NCBI RefSeq assembly: GCF_029760895.1
Contig: NZ_CP121679.1
Coordinates: 3,950,001 to 4,014,000, forward strand
DNA length: 64,000 nt
Direction: 5' to 3'
Source of the DNA: Ancylobacter sp. WKF20
GTDB lineage: Bacteria > Pseudomonadota > Alphaproteobacteria > Rhizobiales > Xanthobacteraceae
The notes below the pieces were generated by a model. That model was given only the letters and a program-made list of their open reading frames with translations. It was not told the DNA's origin and ran no database searches. Shown here piece by piece: positions 34,549 to 43,022 of the stretch (its first letter is position 1; the number at the start of each line of letters is the position of its first letter). A program made the position numbers and the translations under genes.

Positions 34549-35736
34549 GTGACCACGACCCCGCCGCTGCGCAAGCGCCGCAACCGCGCCGATACGATCC
34601 GGGCCTATGCCCTGATCGCACCGCTGATGCTGTTGCTGATCGGAACCTTCCTGATCCCGCTCGGCTTCGTGGTCGCGCGCAGCGTGCTCGACACCGAGCT
34701 CGACGCCGCCCTGCCGGCGACGAGCCGCGTGCTCGCCGCCTGGGACGGGCGCGACCTGCCGCCGCCCGTCGTCTTCGACGCGCTGGCACAGGATCTGAAG
34801 GCGGTGCCCGTCACCGCCCTCAATGAGGTCTCGCGCCGCCTCTCCTATGAGAATGCCGGCTTCCGTGCCCTGCTGGCGGGCGCGCGGCGCGCGCTCGGCA
34901 CGCCCACAGCCTTCACGGATCCGCGCTGGAAGGAGACGGCCACCTGGCAGGCGATGAAGCGCGCCACCGGCCCGGCCAATGCCTTCTACCTGCTGACCGC
35001 GCTCGATCTGCGCCGCGACTTCGACGCCGGACCGCCGGGCGTGGCGCAGACGCCCTCGGGCGGGGTCTATCGCGATATCCTGATACGGACCCTATCCATC
35101 GCTACGGTCACGACGCTGATCTGCGTGGTGCTGGCCTTCCCGCTCTGCGCCTTTCTCGCCCGGCGCTCGGAGCGCACGCGCAACCTCCTGCTATTTCTCG
35201 TGCTGCTGCCGTTCTGGACGGCGACGCTGGTGCGCACCACCGCCTGGATGGTGCTGCTGCAGGATCGCGGCGTGGTGAACCAGATGCTGCTGGCGCTCGG
35301 CGCCATCTCCGAGCCGCTCCACCTCATGTACAACCGCCTGGGCGTCATCGTCGCCATGGTGCATGTGATGTTGCCCTTCATGATCTTCCCGCTGCTCGCC
35401 TCGATGCGCGCGGTCGATGCCCGGCTCATGCGCGCCGCCGCCTCGCTCGGTGCCGGGCCGTGGCACAGCTTCCGCCGGGTCTACCTGCCGCAGGTGCTGC
35501 CGGGGCTGATGGCCGGGAGCCTGATGGTGTTCATCGTCACGCTCGGCTTCTACATCACGCCCACGCTGCTCGGCGGGCCGGGCGACCAGATGATCAGCTT
35601 CTACATCGCGCAATTCACCACCGGGACGCTCAACTGGGGCCTGGCGGCTGCGCTGAGCGTTATCCTGCTGATCGTCACCGGCGGTCTCTACGCGCTGCAG
35701 ACCAGCCTCAATCGCCGCTATGGAGGTGCCCGATGA
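34549..35736 (+). CDS. PotB-like ABC permease
   Basis: A 395-residue inner-membrane permease starting at a GTG at 34549. After one N-terminal helix (about residues 20-45) there is an extra periplasmic loop of about 120 residues, then five helices with the EAA loop (AAASLGAGPWHSFRRVYLPQ). It pairs with the next permease to form the channel. The long loop is common in PotB/PotH homologues with this type of substrate. Confidence 0.9.
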   Translation: MTTTPPLRKRRNRADTIRAYALIAPLMLLLIGTFLIPLGFVVARSVLDTELDAALPATSRVLAAWDGRDLPPPVVFDALAQDLKAVPVTALNEVSRRLSYENAGFRALLAGARRALGTPTAFTDPRWKETATWQAMKRATGPANAFYLLTALDLRRDFDAGPPGVAQTPSGGVYRDILIRTLSIATVTTLICVVLAFPLCAFLARRSERTRNLLLFLVLLPFWTATLVRTTAWMVLLQDRGVVNQMLLALGAISEPLHLMYNRLGVIVAMVHVMLPFMIFPLLASMRAVDARLMRAAASLGAGPWHSFRRVYLPQVLPGLMAGSLMVFIVTLGFYITPTLLGGPGDQMISFYIAQFTTGTLNWGLAAALSVILLIVTGGLYALQTSLNRRYGGAR

Positions 35737-36554
35737 GCGATGTGGTTCGCCATACCGGCCATCGCTCCCGCAAGCGGTTGTTCGGCGCCCTGAACGGGCT
35801 GCTGGCGGCGTTCGTGCTCGCCTTCCTGATCGCCCCGGTGCTGGTGGTGCTGCCGCTGTCCTTCAGCGCCGATCGCTATCTGGCCTTCCCCATCACCGGG
35901 CTGACGACGGGCTGGTACGCCGAGTTCTTCGGTTCCGAGCGCTGGCTCACCGCGCTCGGCAACAGCGTCGGCATCGCGGTTATCTCGACCGTGCTGTCGG
36001 TGACGCTCGGTTCCATGGCCGCGCTCGGCCTCTCCCATCCGGGCCTTCCGGGCCGGCGCACCATCGAGTTCCTCCTGGTGGCGCCGATGATCCTGCCGGC
36101 GGTGATCGTCGGCGTCGGCATGTATTTCGTGTTCGCCCAGCTGGGGCTGACGTCGACCTATCCCGGCCTCATCCTCGCGCACACGACGCTGGCCGTGCCC
36201 TTCGTCGTGGTGGCGGTAGGGGCGGCGATGGCGGGTTTCGACCGCCGGCTGCTCTGGGCCGCCGCCAGCCTCGGGGCGCCGCCCTGGATGCGCTTCCGCC
36301 GGGTGACGCTGCCGATCATCCTGCCCGGCATGTTTTCCGGCGCGCTGTTCGCCTTCTCAACCTCGATCGACGAGGTGGTGGTGACGCTGTTCATCGCCGG
36401 CCCCGGCCAGCGCACGTTGCCGCGCGAGATGTTCACCGCCACGCGCGAGCAGCTCACGCCCACCTTGCTCGCCGCTGCCGGCCTGTTGATGCTCATCGCC
36501 TCGCTGCTCCTCTTCGCCTCCACCTGGGTGAGCGGGTCGAAGCGCAGGGGGTAG
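35733..36554 (+). CDS. PotC-like ABC permease
   Basis: A 273-residue, six-helix permease. The ATG at 35733 overlaps the PotB stop as ATGA. The EAA motif appears in AAASLGAPPWMRFRRVTLP. It completes the importer. The stop is followed by an IS3 remnant, so no further operon genes remain on this side. Confidence 0.9.
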   Translation: MSDVVRHTGHRSRKRLFGALNGLLAAFVLAFLIAPVLVVLPLSFSADRYLAFPITGLTTGWYAEFFGSERWLTALGNSVGIAVISTVLSVTLGSMAALGLSHPGLPGRRTIEFLLVAPMILPAVIVGVGMYFVFAQLGLTSTYPGLILAHTTLAVPFVVVAVGAAMAGFDRRLLWAAASLGAPPWMRFRRVTLPIILPGMFSGALFAFSTSIDEVVVTLFIAGPGQRTLPREMFTATREQLTPTLLAAAGLLMLIASLLLFASTWVSGSKRRG

Positions 36555-36559
36555 GCAGG

Positions 36560-37120
36560 CACCGATCCTCCCCCGGTTTTGTGGACACCCATCTTCGCTT
36601 TTGCGAGCTGCGCAGGAAAGTTCTGTGGGCACACAGCGCCAGCGTTCCCAGAGGCGTTCTAGCAGGAGACCGTTGACTGGGTGACCTCCAGCGACCTTTT
36701 CCGCCTGGCAGGTGGCACAGCAACGGGGGCTGCACGAGACAGTGCTGCGCAGGCGGGTGAGAGACTTCGCCCCACAGGTGCCGGGGCGGACGCCGGCCGA
36801 CCCCACGGCGGAAAAACGCCCGTTTCAGATGAGAGAATGAGCGCCTGCGGATGGAGCGCGACATCGGAAATAAGAGGCCGCGCTCATCTTCGGAGCGGCC
36901 TGCCGATGAAGTTCGGGTTCGTCGAGGAGCATCGCGATGCGTGGCCGGTCCGTGCGATGTGCGCCATTCTTACCCGATCGCTCCCAACAGGCTCGCGGCA
37001 ATCATGGCAACGGCCCCACACCCGCTCTGGGTTGCGGACATCACCTGCGCCCCCACAGGCGAAGGTTGGTTCTAACTCGCCGACGTGCTCGACATGCACA
37101 ACCGCAACCTTGCCACCGGC
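36560..37120 (+). pseudogene. Decayed IS3-family transposase (orfA + orfB remnants)
   Basis: In shifting frames the region encodes orfA pieces (AQQRGLHETVLRRRVRDFAP, then ERLRMERDI) and orfB pieces: MKFGFVEEHRDAWPVRAMC at about 36906, then NRLAAIMATAPHPLWVADIT with a TAA inside it near 37075. It is broken by stops and frameshifts and is inactive. It ends just before the operator of hpaB, so it marks the left border of the catabolic locus. Confidence 0.75.
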
Positions 37121-37156
37121 CAACACGATCCGGAAGCTGTTTGCGTGTTTGAAATT

Positions 37157-37174
37157 CGCATGATATATCATGCG
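37157..37174. promoter_or_regulatory. GntR-type operator before hpaB
   Basis: A perfect 18-base palindrome CGCATGATATATCATGCG. Its core TGATATATCA recurs upstream of two other operons of the locus. A promoter with -35 TTGCGT (37141-37146) and -10 TATATC (37164-37169), spacing 17, overlaps it, so a bound repressor would block the -10 box. Confidence 0.8.
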
Positions 37175-37224
37175 CCATGACAGGGTGCTGTCAGCTCCCA
37201 TAATCCATCCAGGGAAGGTCGACG

Positions 37225-38694
37225 ATGTCGCGCAGCGGAAAACACTATATCGAGAGTCTCCGGGACGGTCGCGAAATCTACATCAACGGTGAGTTGGTCT
37301 CGAACCATGTCGATCATCCCGCTTTCCGTGGGGCGATCCGGTCGGCCGCGAAGCTCTATGATTACCAGGCCGCAAATCCGGATGAGATGACGTTCACCAC
37401 GCCCACCGGCAAGCAGGTGAACCGCTCCTGGGAGCTGCCGGACAGTCGTGAAAAGCTGGTAAAGCGCGGGCTTGCCGCGCAGGCTTGGGCGCGCGAGACC
37501 TGTGGCTGGCTTGGCCGCTCGCCGGACCATGTCCCGGCGGCGCTCACCGGCATGATCACGCATATCGACGTTTTCGAAAATTACGACAAGAAGCGCGCCG
37601 ACGCCCTGCGGGGCTATTACGAATATGCGCGCGACCGCGATTTGGCGATGACCTATACCATCGTCAACCCGCAGGGGGACCGCTCCAAGCTCGCCGGCGA
37701 GCACGATGACAAGTACCACAGCCTCGGCGTGGTGGATGAGGATGCCGAGGGCATCACGGTGCGCGGCGCCAAGATGCTGGGCACCTCCGCCCCGCTCGCT
37801 GAGGAGGTGCTGGTCGGTGTCCAGAATCCGCTGAAGGAAGGCGTCGACGACATCTACGCGCTGTCCTTCGCCATGCCGCTGGCCACCAAGGGGATCAAGA
37901 TCCTCTCGCGCAAATCCTACGAGTTCGATGCGCACTCCGAATTCGACAACCCGCTGGCCTCGCATTTCGACGAGAACGACGCCGTCATTTATTTCGACGA
38001 CGTGAAGGTGCCGTGGGAGCGCGTGTTCATCTACAAGAAGACCTCCATGTGCCGGGCGCAGTTCCATGCCACGGCCGCCGAAATCCTGATGAACACGCAG
38101 AGCCAGGCCCGCTATACGGTCAAGCTCAAGTTCCTCGCCGGCCTCGCCAGCCGCATCGCCGAGACCACCGGCGTCATCAACTTTCCGGCCATCCAGCAGG
38201 AGCTCGGCAACCTTGCCTCTCAAGCGATGATCGTCGACGGCATGTTCCGCTCGCTGATCCACGATCCCATCGAGCGCAATGGCTACTTCTTCCCGCGGCA
38301 ACTGCAGATCTACACCACCCAGTGCTACGGCCAGGATCTCTATCCGGGCTTCGTCACCGCGATCCGTAAGCTGGCGGGCGGCGGGGTGATCATGCTGCCC
38401 TCGGGCGTCGAGGACTTCGACAATCCCGAGCTTGCCCGGCTGATCGGCAAGACGCAGTATTCTTCGGTTCGCAGTCCGGAAGAGCGCGTGAAGGTGATGA
38501 AGCTCGCCTGGGATGCGCTCGGCTCGGAGTTCGGCTCGCGCCACACCCAGTATGAGATGTTCTACAACGGGCCGCACTTTGCCGCTCAGCTGCGCGTCTT
38601 CGGCGCCTTCGACTGGAAGGACGCCGGCGGCATGGTCGACAATCTTCTCGGCAGCTATTCGCGGGAAAGCAGCCAGCGCGAGGCGGCGGAATGA
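37225..38694 (+). CDS. hpaB: HpaB-like FADH2-dependent aromatic hydroxylase (oxygenase component)
   Basis: A 489-residue protein of the 4-hydroxyphenylacetate 3-monooxygenase family. Parts seen: RDGREIYINGELVSNHVDHP, AYTIVNPQGDRSK-type (here TYTIVNPQGDRSK), VPWERVFIY and the C-terminal SGVEDFDNPELARLIGK. Family enzymes (HpaB, PvcC, TftD, HadA) use reduced flavin and O2 to hydroxylate phenols, sometimes with loss of halide or nitro groups. The flavin reductase gene overlaps it by 4 bases. The operator at 37157-37174 is its promoter control. The substrate is not known; its symbol follows the family only. Confidence 0.88.
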   Translation: MSRSGKHYIESLRDGREIYINGELVSNHVDHPAFRGAIRSAAKLYDYQAANPDEMTFTTPTGKQVNRSWELPDSREKLVKRGLAAQAWARETCGWLGRSPDHVPAALTGMITHIDVFENYDKKRADALRGYYEYARDRDLAMTYTIVNPQGDRSKLAGEHDDKYHSLGVVDEDAEGITVRGAKMLGTSAPLAEEVLVGVQNPLKEGVDDIYALSFAMPLATKGIKILSRKSYEFDAHSEFDNPLASHFDENDAVIYFDDVKVPWERVFIYKKTSMCRAQFHATAAEILMNTQSQARYTVKLKFLAGLASRIAETTGVINFPAIQQELGNLASQAMIVDGMFRSLIHDPIERNGYFFPRQLQIYTTQCYGQDLYPGFVTAIRKLAGGGVIMLPSGVEDFDNPELARLIGKTQYSSVRSPEERVKVMKLAWDALGSEFGSRHTQYEMFYNGPHFAAQLRVFGAFDWKDAGGMVDNLLGSYSRESSQREAAE

Positions 38695-39239
38695 GCGGCG
38701 GCACTCCTGTGCCAGTGGCTGAGGCTCCGCCTGAGGGCGGGGCGATCAGCTTCGACAATTTTCGAAAGGGTATGCGTCGGTTGGTGGGCGCGGTCAACGT
38801 CATCACCACCGCGCATGAGGGGCGGCTGCATGGCCTGACTGCGACGGCGGTGTGCTCGCTCTCTGGCGAGCCGCCGCGCCTGCTCGCCTGCGTCAACGTC
38901 GTCGGCAAGACGTTCGAGTACATCCTGCAATCGCGACGCATGGGCGTGAACGTACTTGGCCATCGCCATGTCGAGCTGGCGCGGCGTTTCGCCAACATGA
39001 CCGACATTGGCCCGGAACAGCGCTTCGCCGATGCTCACTGGATCACGCCCCATTCCGGCGCACCGGTGCTGGCCGATGCATTGGTCGGCTTCGACTGCAA
39101 GGTCGACGAGATTTTCGTCACACCGTCTCACGGCGTGATCATCGGCGAAATCAAACATGTGACTTTTGGTCCGGACGGGCCGCCGCTGCTCTACGCCGGC
39201 GGCAGCTTCACCACTGTACATCCCGATAACGTCGCCTGA
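38691..39239 (+). CDS. hpaC: HpaC-like flavin reductase
   Basis: A 182-residue flavin reductase-like (PF01613) protein. The pattern FRKGMRRLVGAVNVITTAHE, GLTATAVCSLSGEPPRLLAC and GVNVLGHRHVELARRFA fits HpaC/ActVB-type NAD(P)H:FMN or FAD reductases. It supplies reduced flavin to HpaB. Overlap ATGA at 38691-38694 couples them. The first 20 residues extend beyond the usual start, but the coupled ATG is the best start. Confidence 0.9.
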   Translation: MSGGTPVPVAEAPPEGGAISFDNFRKGMRRLVGAVNVITTAHEGRLHGLTATAVCSLSGEPPRLLACVNVVGKTFEYILQSRRMGVNVLGHRHVELARRFANMTDIGPEQRFADAHWITPHSGAPVLADALVGFDCKVDEIFVTPSHGVIIGEIKHVTFGPDGPPLLYAGGSFTTVHPDNVA

Positions 39240-39265
39240 GTTCAGCTTCCGAGAGGTTCACCTCC

Positions 39266-40807
39266 ATGAACATTCAAATCCGTCCCGCTGCGGCGGACAT
39301 CCTCGTCTCGCTCGGCCTGAAGGATGTGAATCCGGGCGCCTGCCACGGCCCGGACGGCTGGTCCGCCGCTGACCCGGCAAATGCTTTTGCTTCAATCAAT
39401 CCTGCCACCGAGCAGCCCATTGCCCTGATCACCCCCGCCACCCAGGCGGAGATGACCAGGGCAATCGATGTGGCTGCCGAGACCTTCAAGAGCTGGCGGA
39501 TGGTGCCCGCGCCCAAGCGTGGCGAGTTGATTGGGCGGATCGGCGAACTGCTGCACGCCAACAAGGACGCGCTCGGCGCGCTGCTGGCACTCGAGACCGG
39601 CAAGTCGCTGACAGAAGGGAAGGGCGAGATCGGCGAGATGGTCGACATGGCGAAGTTCGCCGTCGGCCAGTCGCGCATGCTCTACGGCTTTACCATGCAG
39701 TCGCAGCGCGACGAGCACCGCATGTATGACCAGTGGCTGCCGCTCGGGGTGGTCGGCATCATCACCGCCTATAATTTCCCGGCCGCGCCATGGTCGTGGA
39801 ACGCTTTGGTCGCGGCAATCTGCGGCAACACCGTGGTGTGGAAGCCGAGCCCGAAGGTGGCACTCCCCGCCATTGCCATCCAGCATCTGTGCAACCAGGC
39901 GATGGCGGAACTCGGCTATCCCGGCGTGTTCTCGCTGGTGATCCCCTCCGACGAGACGATCTCGGAGTCGCTGGTGCGCGACAAGCGCGTGTCGCTCGTC
40001 TCCTTTACCGGCTCCAGCGGTATCGGCCGCAAGGTGGCCCAGATCGTCAGCGGCGATCTCGGCCGCCGCCACCTGCTCGAATGCTCCGGCAACAATGGTT
40101 GCATCCTCGACGAGACCGCCGATCTCGACCTCTCGATCGCCGCCATCACCTTTGGTGCACTGGGCACTACAGGCCAGCGTTGCACCAGCACGCGCCGTCT
40201 CATCGTCCACAAGAGCCGCACCAAGGAAGTCGTGGAGCGCCTGAAGCGGGCCTATGACAAGGTCAAGGTGGGTGACCCCTTCACGCCCGGCACTCTCATT
40301 GGCCCGATCATCGACAAGCCTGCCGTGGCCGCGTTCGAGAAGGCGGTGGCCGAGGCCAAGGCGCTGGGCGGCGAGGTGGTCTATGGAGGCAACATCATTC
40401 CCGGACCCGGCTATTTCGTCGAGCCAACCATCATCCTCGCCAAAAACGAGTGGCCCTGCGTCCAGCACGAGACCTTCGCTCCCATCCTCTATGTCATCGA
40501 GTATGAGACGTTCGACGAGGCGCTCGACATCCATAACAGCGTGCCGCAGGGGCTCGCCTCCGGCATCCAGAGCACCGATATCCGCCACATCGAGGCCTTC
40601 CTCTCCGCGCGGGGCTCCGACTGCGGCATTGCCAAGGTGAACATGGGCACCACCGGTGCTGACATCGGGGCCGCCTTCGGTGGCGAGAAGGAAACCGGTG
40701 GAGGGCGCGCCTCGGGCTCGGAGTCCTGGAAGGCCTACATGCGGCGCCAGAGCGTGGCTATCAACTGGGGCAGTGAGACGCCCTGGCGCAAGCTGCTGCA
40801 AGACTGA
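39266..40807 (+). CDS. ALDH7-type aldehyde dehydrogenase
   Basis: A 513-residue dehydrogenase with catalytic Cys306 in TTGQRCTSTRR and Glu272 in LECSGNNG; the end GGEKETGGGRASGSESWKAY is typical of ALDH7/antiquitin (aminoadipate-semialdehyde) types. The usual ELGG is ECSG here. It is cotranscribed with hpaBC, so a likely role is oxidation of a semialdehyde from ring cleavage or a side-chain aldehyde; the true substrate is unknown. Confidence 0.88.
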   Translation: MNIQIRPAAADILVSLGLKDVNPGACHGPDGWSAADPANAFASINPATEQPIALITPATQAEMTRAIDVAAETFKSWRMVPAPKRGELIGRIGELLHANKDALGALLALETGKSLTEGKGEIGEMVDMAKFAVGQSRMLYGFTMQSQRDEHRMYDQWLPLGVVGIITAYNFPAAPWSWNALVAAICGNTVVWKPSPKVALPAIAIQHLCNQAMAELGYPGVFSLVIPSDETISESLVRDKRVSLVSFTGSSGIGRKVAQIVSGDLGRRHLLECSGNNGCILDETADLDLSIAAITFGALGTTGQRCTSTRRLIVHKSRTKEVVERLKRAYDKVKVGDPFTPGTLIGPIIDKPAVAAFEKAVAEAKALGGEVVYGGNIIPGPGYFVEPTIILAKNEWPCVQHETFAPILYVIEYETFDEALDIHNSVPQGLASGIQSTDIRHIEAFLSARGSDCGIAKVNMGTTGADIGAAFGGEKETGGGRASGSESWKAYMRRQSVAINWGSETPWRKLLQD

Positions 40808-40819
40808 CACGAGACGGGG

Positions 40820-41740
40820 ATGGAGATGCCGACCGATCCGCCCACCGGCCCAGTCGCCGACTATCTATCCCCGACCCGCCTCGACGAAGCGCTGACTATT
40901 CTCGCCGGCGGCTCGGCTCGTCCGCTTGCTGGCGGGGTGGAATGGGCACGGCGCGCCGGAACGGGCGAGGCGCTTGGTACGCTGGTCGATCTCGGCGGCA
41001 TCGCCGAGCTCGACCGGCTGTTTGCCCACCCCAAGATCGGTCTCAGCATCGGCGCGAGCGTGAGACTGCGCGCGCTTGGCGCGGATATCTGGGTTGCCAA
41101 ACGCTGGGCGGCTCTGCACGAGGCGGTGGAGCAGATCGTGCCGCCACAACTCCACAACATGGCGACGGTGGTCGGCAATTTGTGCGCGGCTGATCCCTGC
41201 TACGACCTTCCCGTGGCGCTCGCCACGCATCGGGCGTGGCTGCGGATCGAGGCGGCCCGCGCCGCCCCGCGCGAGGTCGCCATCACCGACTTCTATCCTT
41301 CGCCCGGTTTGAGTGTGCTGCGCCCGGGCGAGCTCGTCACCGCTATCCTCGCACCGCGTCCGAGCCCGGACGCCGGCAGCGCCTTCCGCAAGATTGGCGC
41401 GGGATCGGACAAGGTGTGTGCGGCCGCCTATGTGGCACTCGACACCGTGAACGACCGCATCGTCGAGGTCAGTCTCGCTGTCAGCGGCGCGACCGGGCCG
41501 ATCCGGCTCCTCGCGGTTGAGGCCGCAATGCCTGGCCTGGCGGATGCTTCCGGAACCTATGCGGAAGCGGCGGCCCATGCGATGGAAGCCCTTGACGGGG
41601 CCGGTGCCGCGCCCGCCGACACGGTGCGCCGTCGCTGGCTGCAGGTGCTGATGCGTGACGCCCTCGAACAGGCGGCCAGCCGCGCCCGCTCGCGCCACGA
41701 TCCATTTGACGACCATGCCTCGCTGATGGAGGAACGTTGA
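40820..41740 (+). CDS. Molybdenum-hydroxylase FAD-subunit-like protein (CoxM/XdhB fold)
   Basis: A 306-residue protein of the FAD-binding molybdopterin dehydrogenase family. The first FAD loop is weak (LAGGVEWARRAGTG instead of AGGTDLL) and the second is changed (QLHNMATVVGNLCAADP instead of RNxATxGGNL). An ATG at 40826 is an alternative start. It is followed by degenerate Fe-S and molybdenum subunit homologues. FAD binding is uncertain; the trio may have a non-redox role. Confidence 0.8.
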   Translation: MEMPTDPPTGPVADYLSPTRLDEALTILAGGSARPLAGGVEWARRAGTGEALGTLVDLGGIAELDRLFAHPKIGLSIGASVRLRALGADIWVAKRWAALHEAVEQIVPPQLHNMATVVGNLCAADPCYDLPVALATHRAWLRIEAARAAPREVAITDFYPSPGLSVLRPGELVTAILAPRPSPDAGSAFRKIGAGSDKVCAAAYVALDTVNDRIVEVSLAVSGATGPIRLLAVEAAMPGLADASGTYAEAAAHAMEALDGAGAAPADTVRRRWLQVLMRDALEQAASRARSRHDPFDDHASLMEER

Positions 41741-42231
41741 TGACGGACGCCATCCTGCAGCTCACCGTCAATGGCACGACCCACCGATGTGTGGCTCGGC
41801 CCGGCGACCTTCTCAGCACCGTGCTGGTGCGTGAACTGGGGCTCACCTCGGTGCGTCCGGAGCCCGACAGCGGCGCGATCGGCACCAGTACGGTGCTGCT
41901 GGACGGCGCGCCCGTGCTCGCCTCGCTCATGCTGGCCCGGCAGGCGAAGGGGCGCACGATAACCACGGCCGAAGGCTTGCACGGCGAGGGGGGAGGCGAG
42001 CACCCGCTACGGCGCAGCTTCCACGCCCATGGGGTCGATACGCTCGATGGCGCGCCGGGACTGCTGGTCGCCGCTGCGGCGTTGCTGGCGGCCAATCCAC
42101 GCCCGACGGTGGAGGATGTCCGCCGCGGACTCGCGGGCAATTTGTGCGGTGGCACGGGCTATCGCCACATCGTCGCCGCGGTCCAGGAGGCTGCGGGCGA
42201 TATCGTCAATGCACGCGAGGTGCAGTCATGA
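41740..42231 (+). CDS. CoxS/XdhA-type 2Fe-2S subunit homologue lacking cluster cysteines
   Basis: A 163-residue protein with clear homology over its length to 2Fe-2S subunits, but seven of eight ligand Cys are replaced. In the first cluster Cys positions 42, 47 and 50 are Pro, Ile, Ser (EPDSGAIGTSTVLLDG) and Cys62 is Ser. In the second, QCGFCTPG is DTLDGAPG (residues 100-107), and NLCRCTGY is NLCGGTGY, keeping Cys136 only. The reading frame is intact and its ATG overlaps the previous stop. Binding of Fe-S clusters is thus very unlikely. Confidence 0.85.
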   Translation: MTDAILQLTVNGTTHRCVARPGDLLSTVLVRELGLTSVRPEPDSGAIGTSTVLLDGAPVLASLMLARQAKGRTITTAEGLHGEGGGEHPLRRSFHAHGVDTLDGAPGLLVAAAALLAANPRPTVEDVRRGLAGNLCGGTGYRHIVAAVQEAAGDIVNAREVQS

Positions 42232-42965
42232 ACAAGACGGCAGGTCTCGCGGCAACACGGATCGCCGAGCAGAAGCGGGTCGCTTGCTTCACAGAGGCGA
42301 GTCGGGCGGTCGACGCAGCCGCGCGTGACGCCCAGCGATCGCCGCTCGAACACAGGCAGGTGCAGGGCGGCAGTGATGCACTGATCGCCTGCCTCGCCAC
42401 CAGGGAGCTGTGCCACGGCTGGGAAGAGGCCCGTGGGAGGCCACACATTGTTGACCGCCGCTACCGTCGCGGTATCGGGCTGGCAAGCGCCGCCGACGGC
42501 GGCAGCGATGTGCCGCTGGTCGTTCTCGTTGAGGCCGTCGTGGATATGGACACCGGAGTGGCCAGCGTGCTGCGCCTGACGCTCGCCTTTGCCACGCCAG
42601 CGGGAGCAGGCACTGCGCCGCTGCGACGCGCGGTGGAAGCTGGAGTCGTACAGGGGCTGGTGCATGCGCTGCGCGCCAGCGGGGAGGAGCCGGCGACCTG
42701 GCACGGTTGCGGTCTTGCCGGCGCCGAACTGCTCCCCTCGGTCTACGACATGCCGCACATGGAGATGGTCGAGGTGCCCCTGGCGGGTCCGCCCCTCATG
42801 CCGGAAGATGTGCGGGACGCGGCGATGAACGTTGCCGCCGCAGCGCTCACCGCCGCGCTTCGTGAGGCTACCGGGCTCGACAGCCTGATGCCGCCGGTGC
42901 TGCCGGCCGTGCTTCTGGCCCACATAATGGCGGGTGCCGGCACGGTGGATGCTTCATATGTCTAG
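42228..42965 (+). CDS. C-terminal-only homologue of the molybdopterin subunit
   Basis: A 245-residue protein; normal large subunits are about 760-800 residues. The segments LVEAVVDMDTGVASVLRLTL and EAGVVQGLVHALRASGEEPA align with the end of CoxL/XdhC-type subunits; the catalytic GVGEPP region is changed to AGPPLMPED. No Moco-binding N-terminal parts are encoded. The ATG overlaps the preceding stop by 4 bases. With its degenerate partners it forms a non-catalytic or re-purposed complex. Last gene of the hpaB operon. Confidence 0.7.
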   Translation: MNKTAGLAATRIAEQKRVACFTEASRAVDAAARDAQRSPLEHRQVQGGSDALIACLATRELCHGWEEARGRPHIVDRRYRRGIGLASAADGGSDVPLVVLVEAVVDMDTGVASVLRLTLAFATPAGAGTAPLRRAVEAGVVQGLVHALRASGEEPATWHGCGLAGAELLPSVYDMPHMEMVEVPLAGPPLMPEDVRDAAMNVAAAALTAALREATGLDSLMPPVLPAVLLAHIMAGAGTVDASYV

Positions 42966-42975
42966 ACAGTTGTTC

Positions 42976-42985
42976 TGATATATCA
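42976..42985. promoter_or_regulatory. GntR-type operator before the VOC dioxygenase gene
   Basis: TGATATATCA, identical to the core of the operator before hpaB, lies 37 bases upstream of the VOC gene start (43023), just after the end of the hpaB operon. It probably starts a second controlled transcript. Confidence 0.75.
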
Positions 42986-43022
42986 TAATGTCATTAGGTT
43001 GCCTTTGGAGGTCGCTTTACCC

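Noticed and set aside
39392..40810. 472-codon minus-strand frame
   Set aside because: Antisense to the aldehyde dehydrogenase gene with its catalytic Cys and Glu; no family match.
40820..42965. Working CO dehydrogenase or xanthine dehydrogenase
   Set aside because: Fe-S ligand Cys and the molybdenum-site Glu are missing and the large subunit is one third of normal length.
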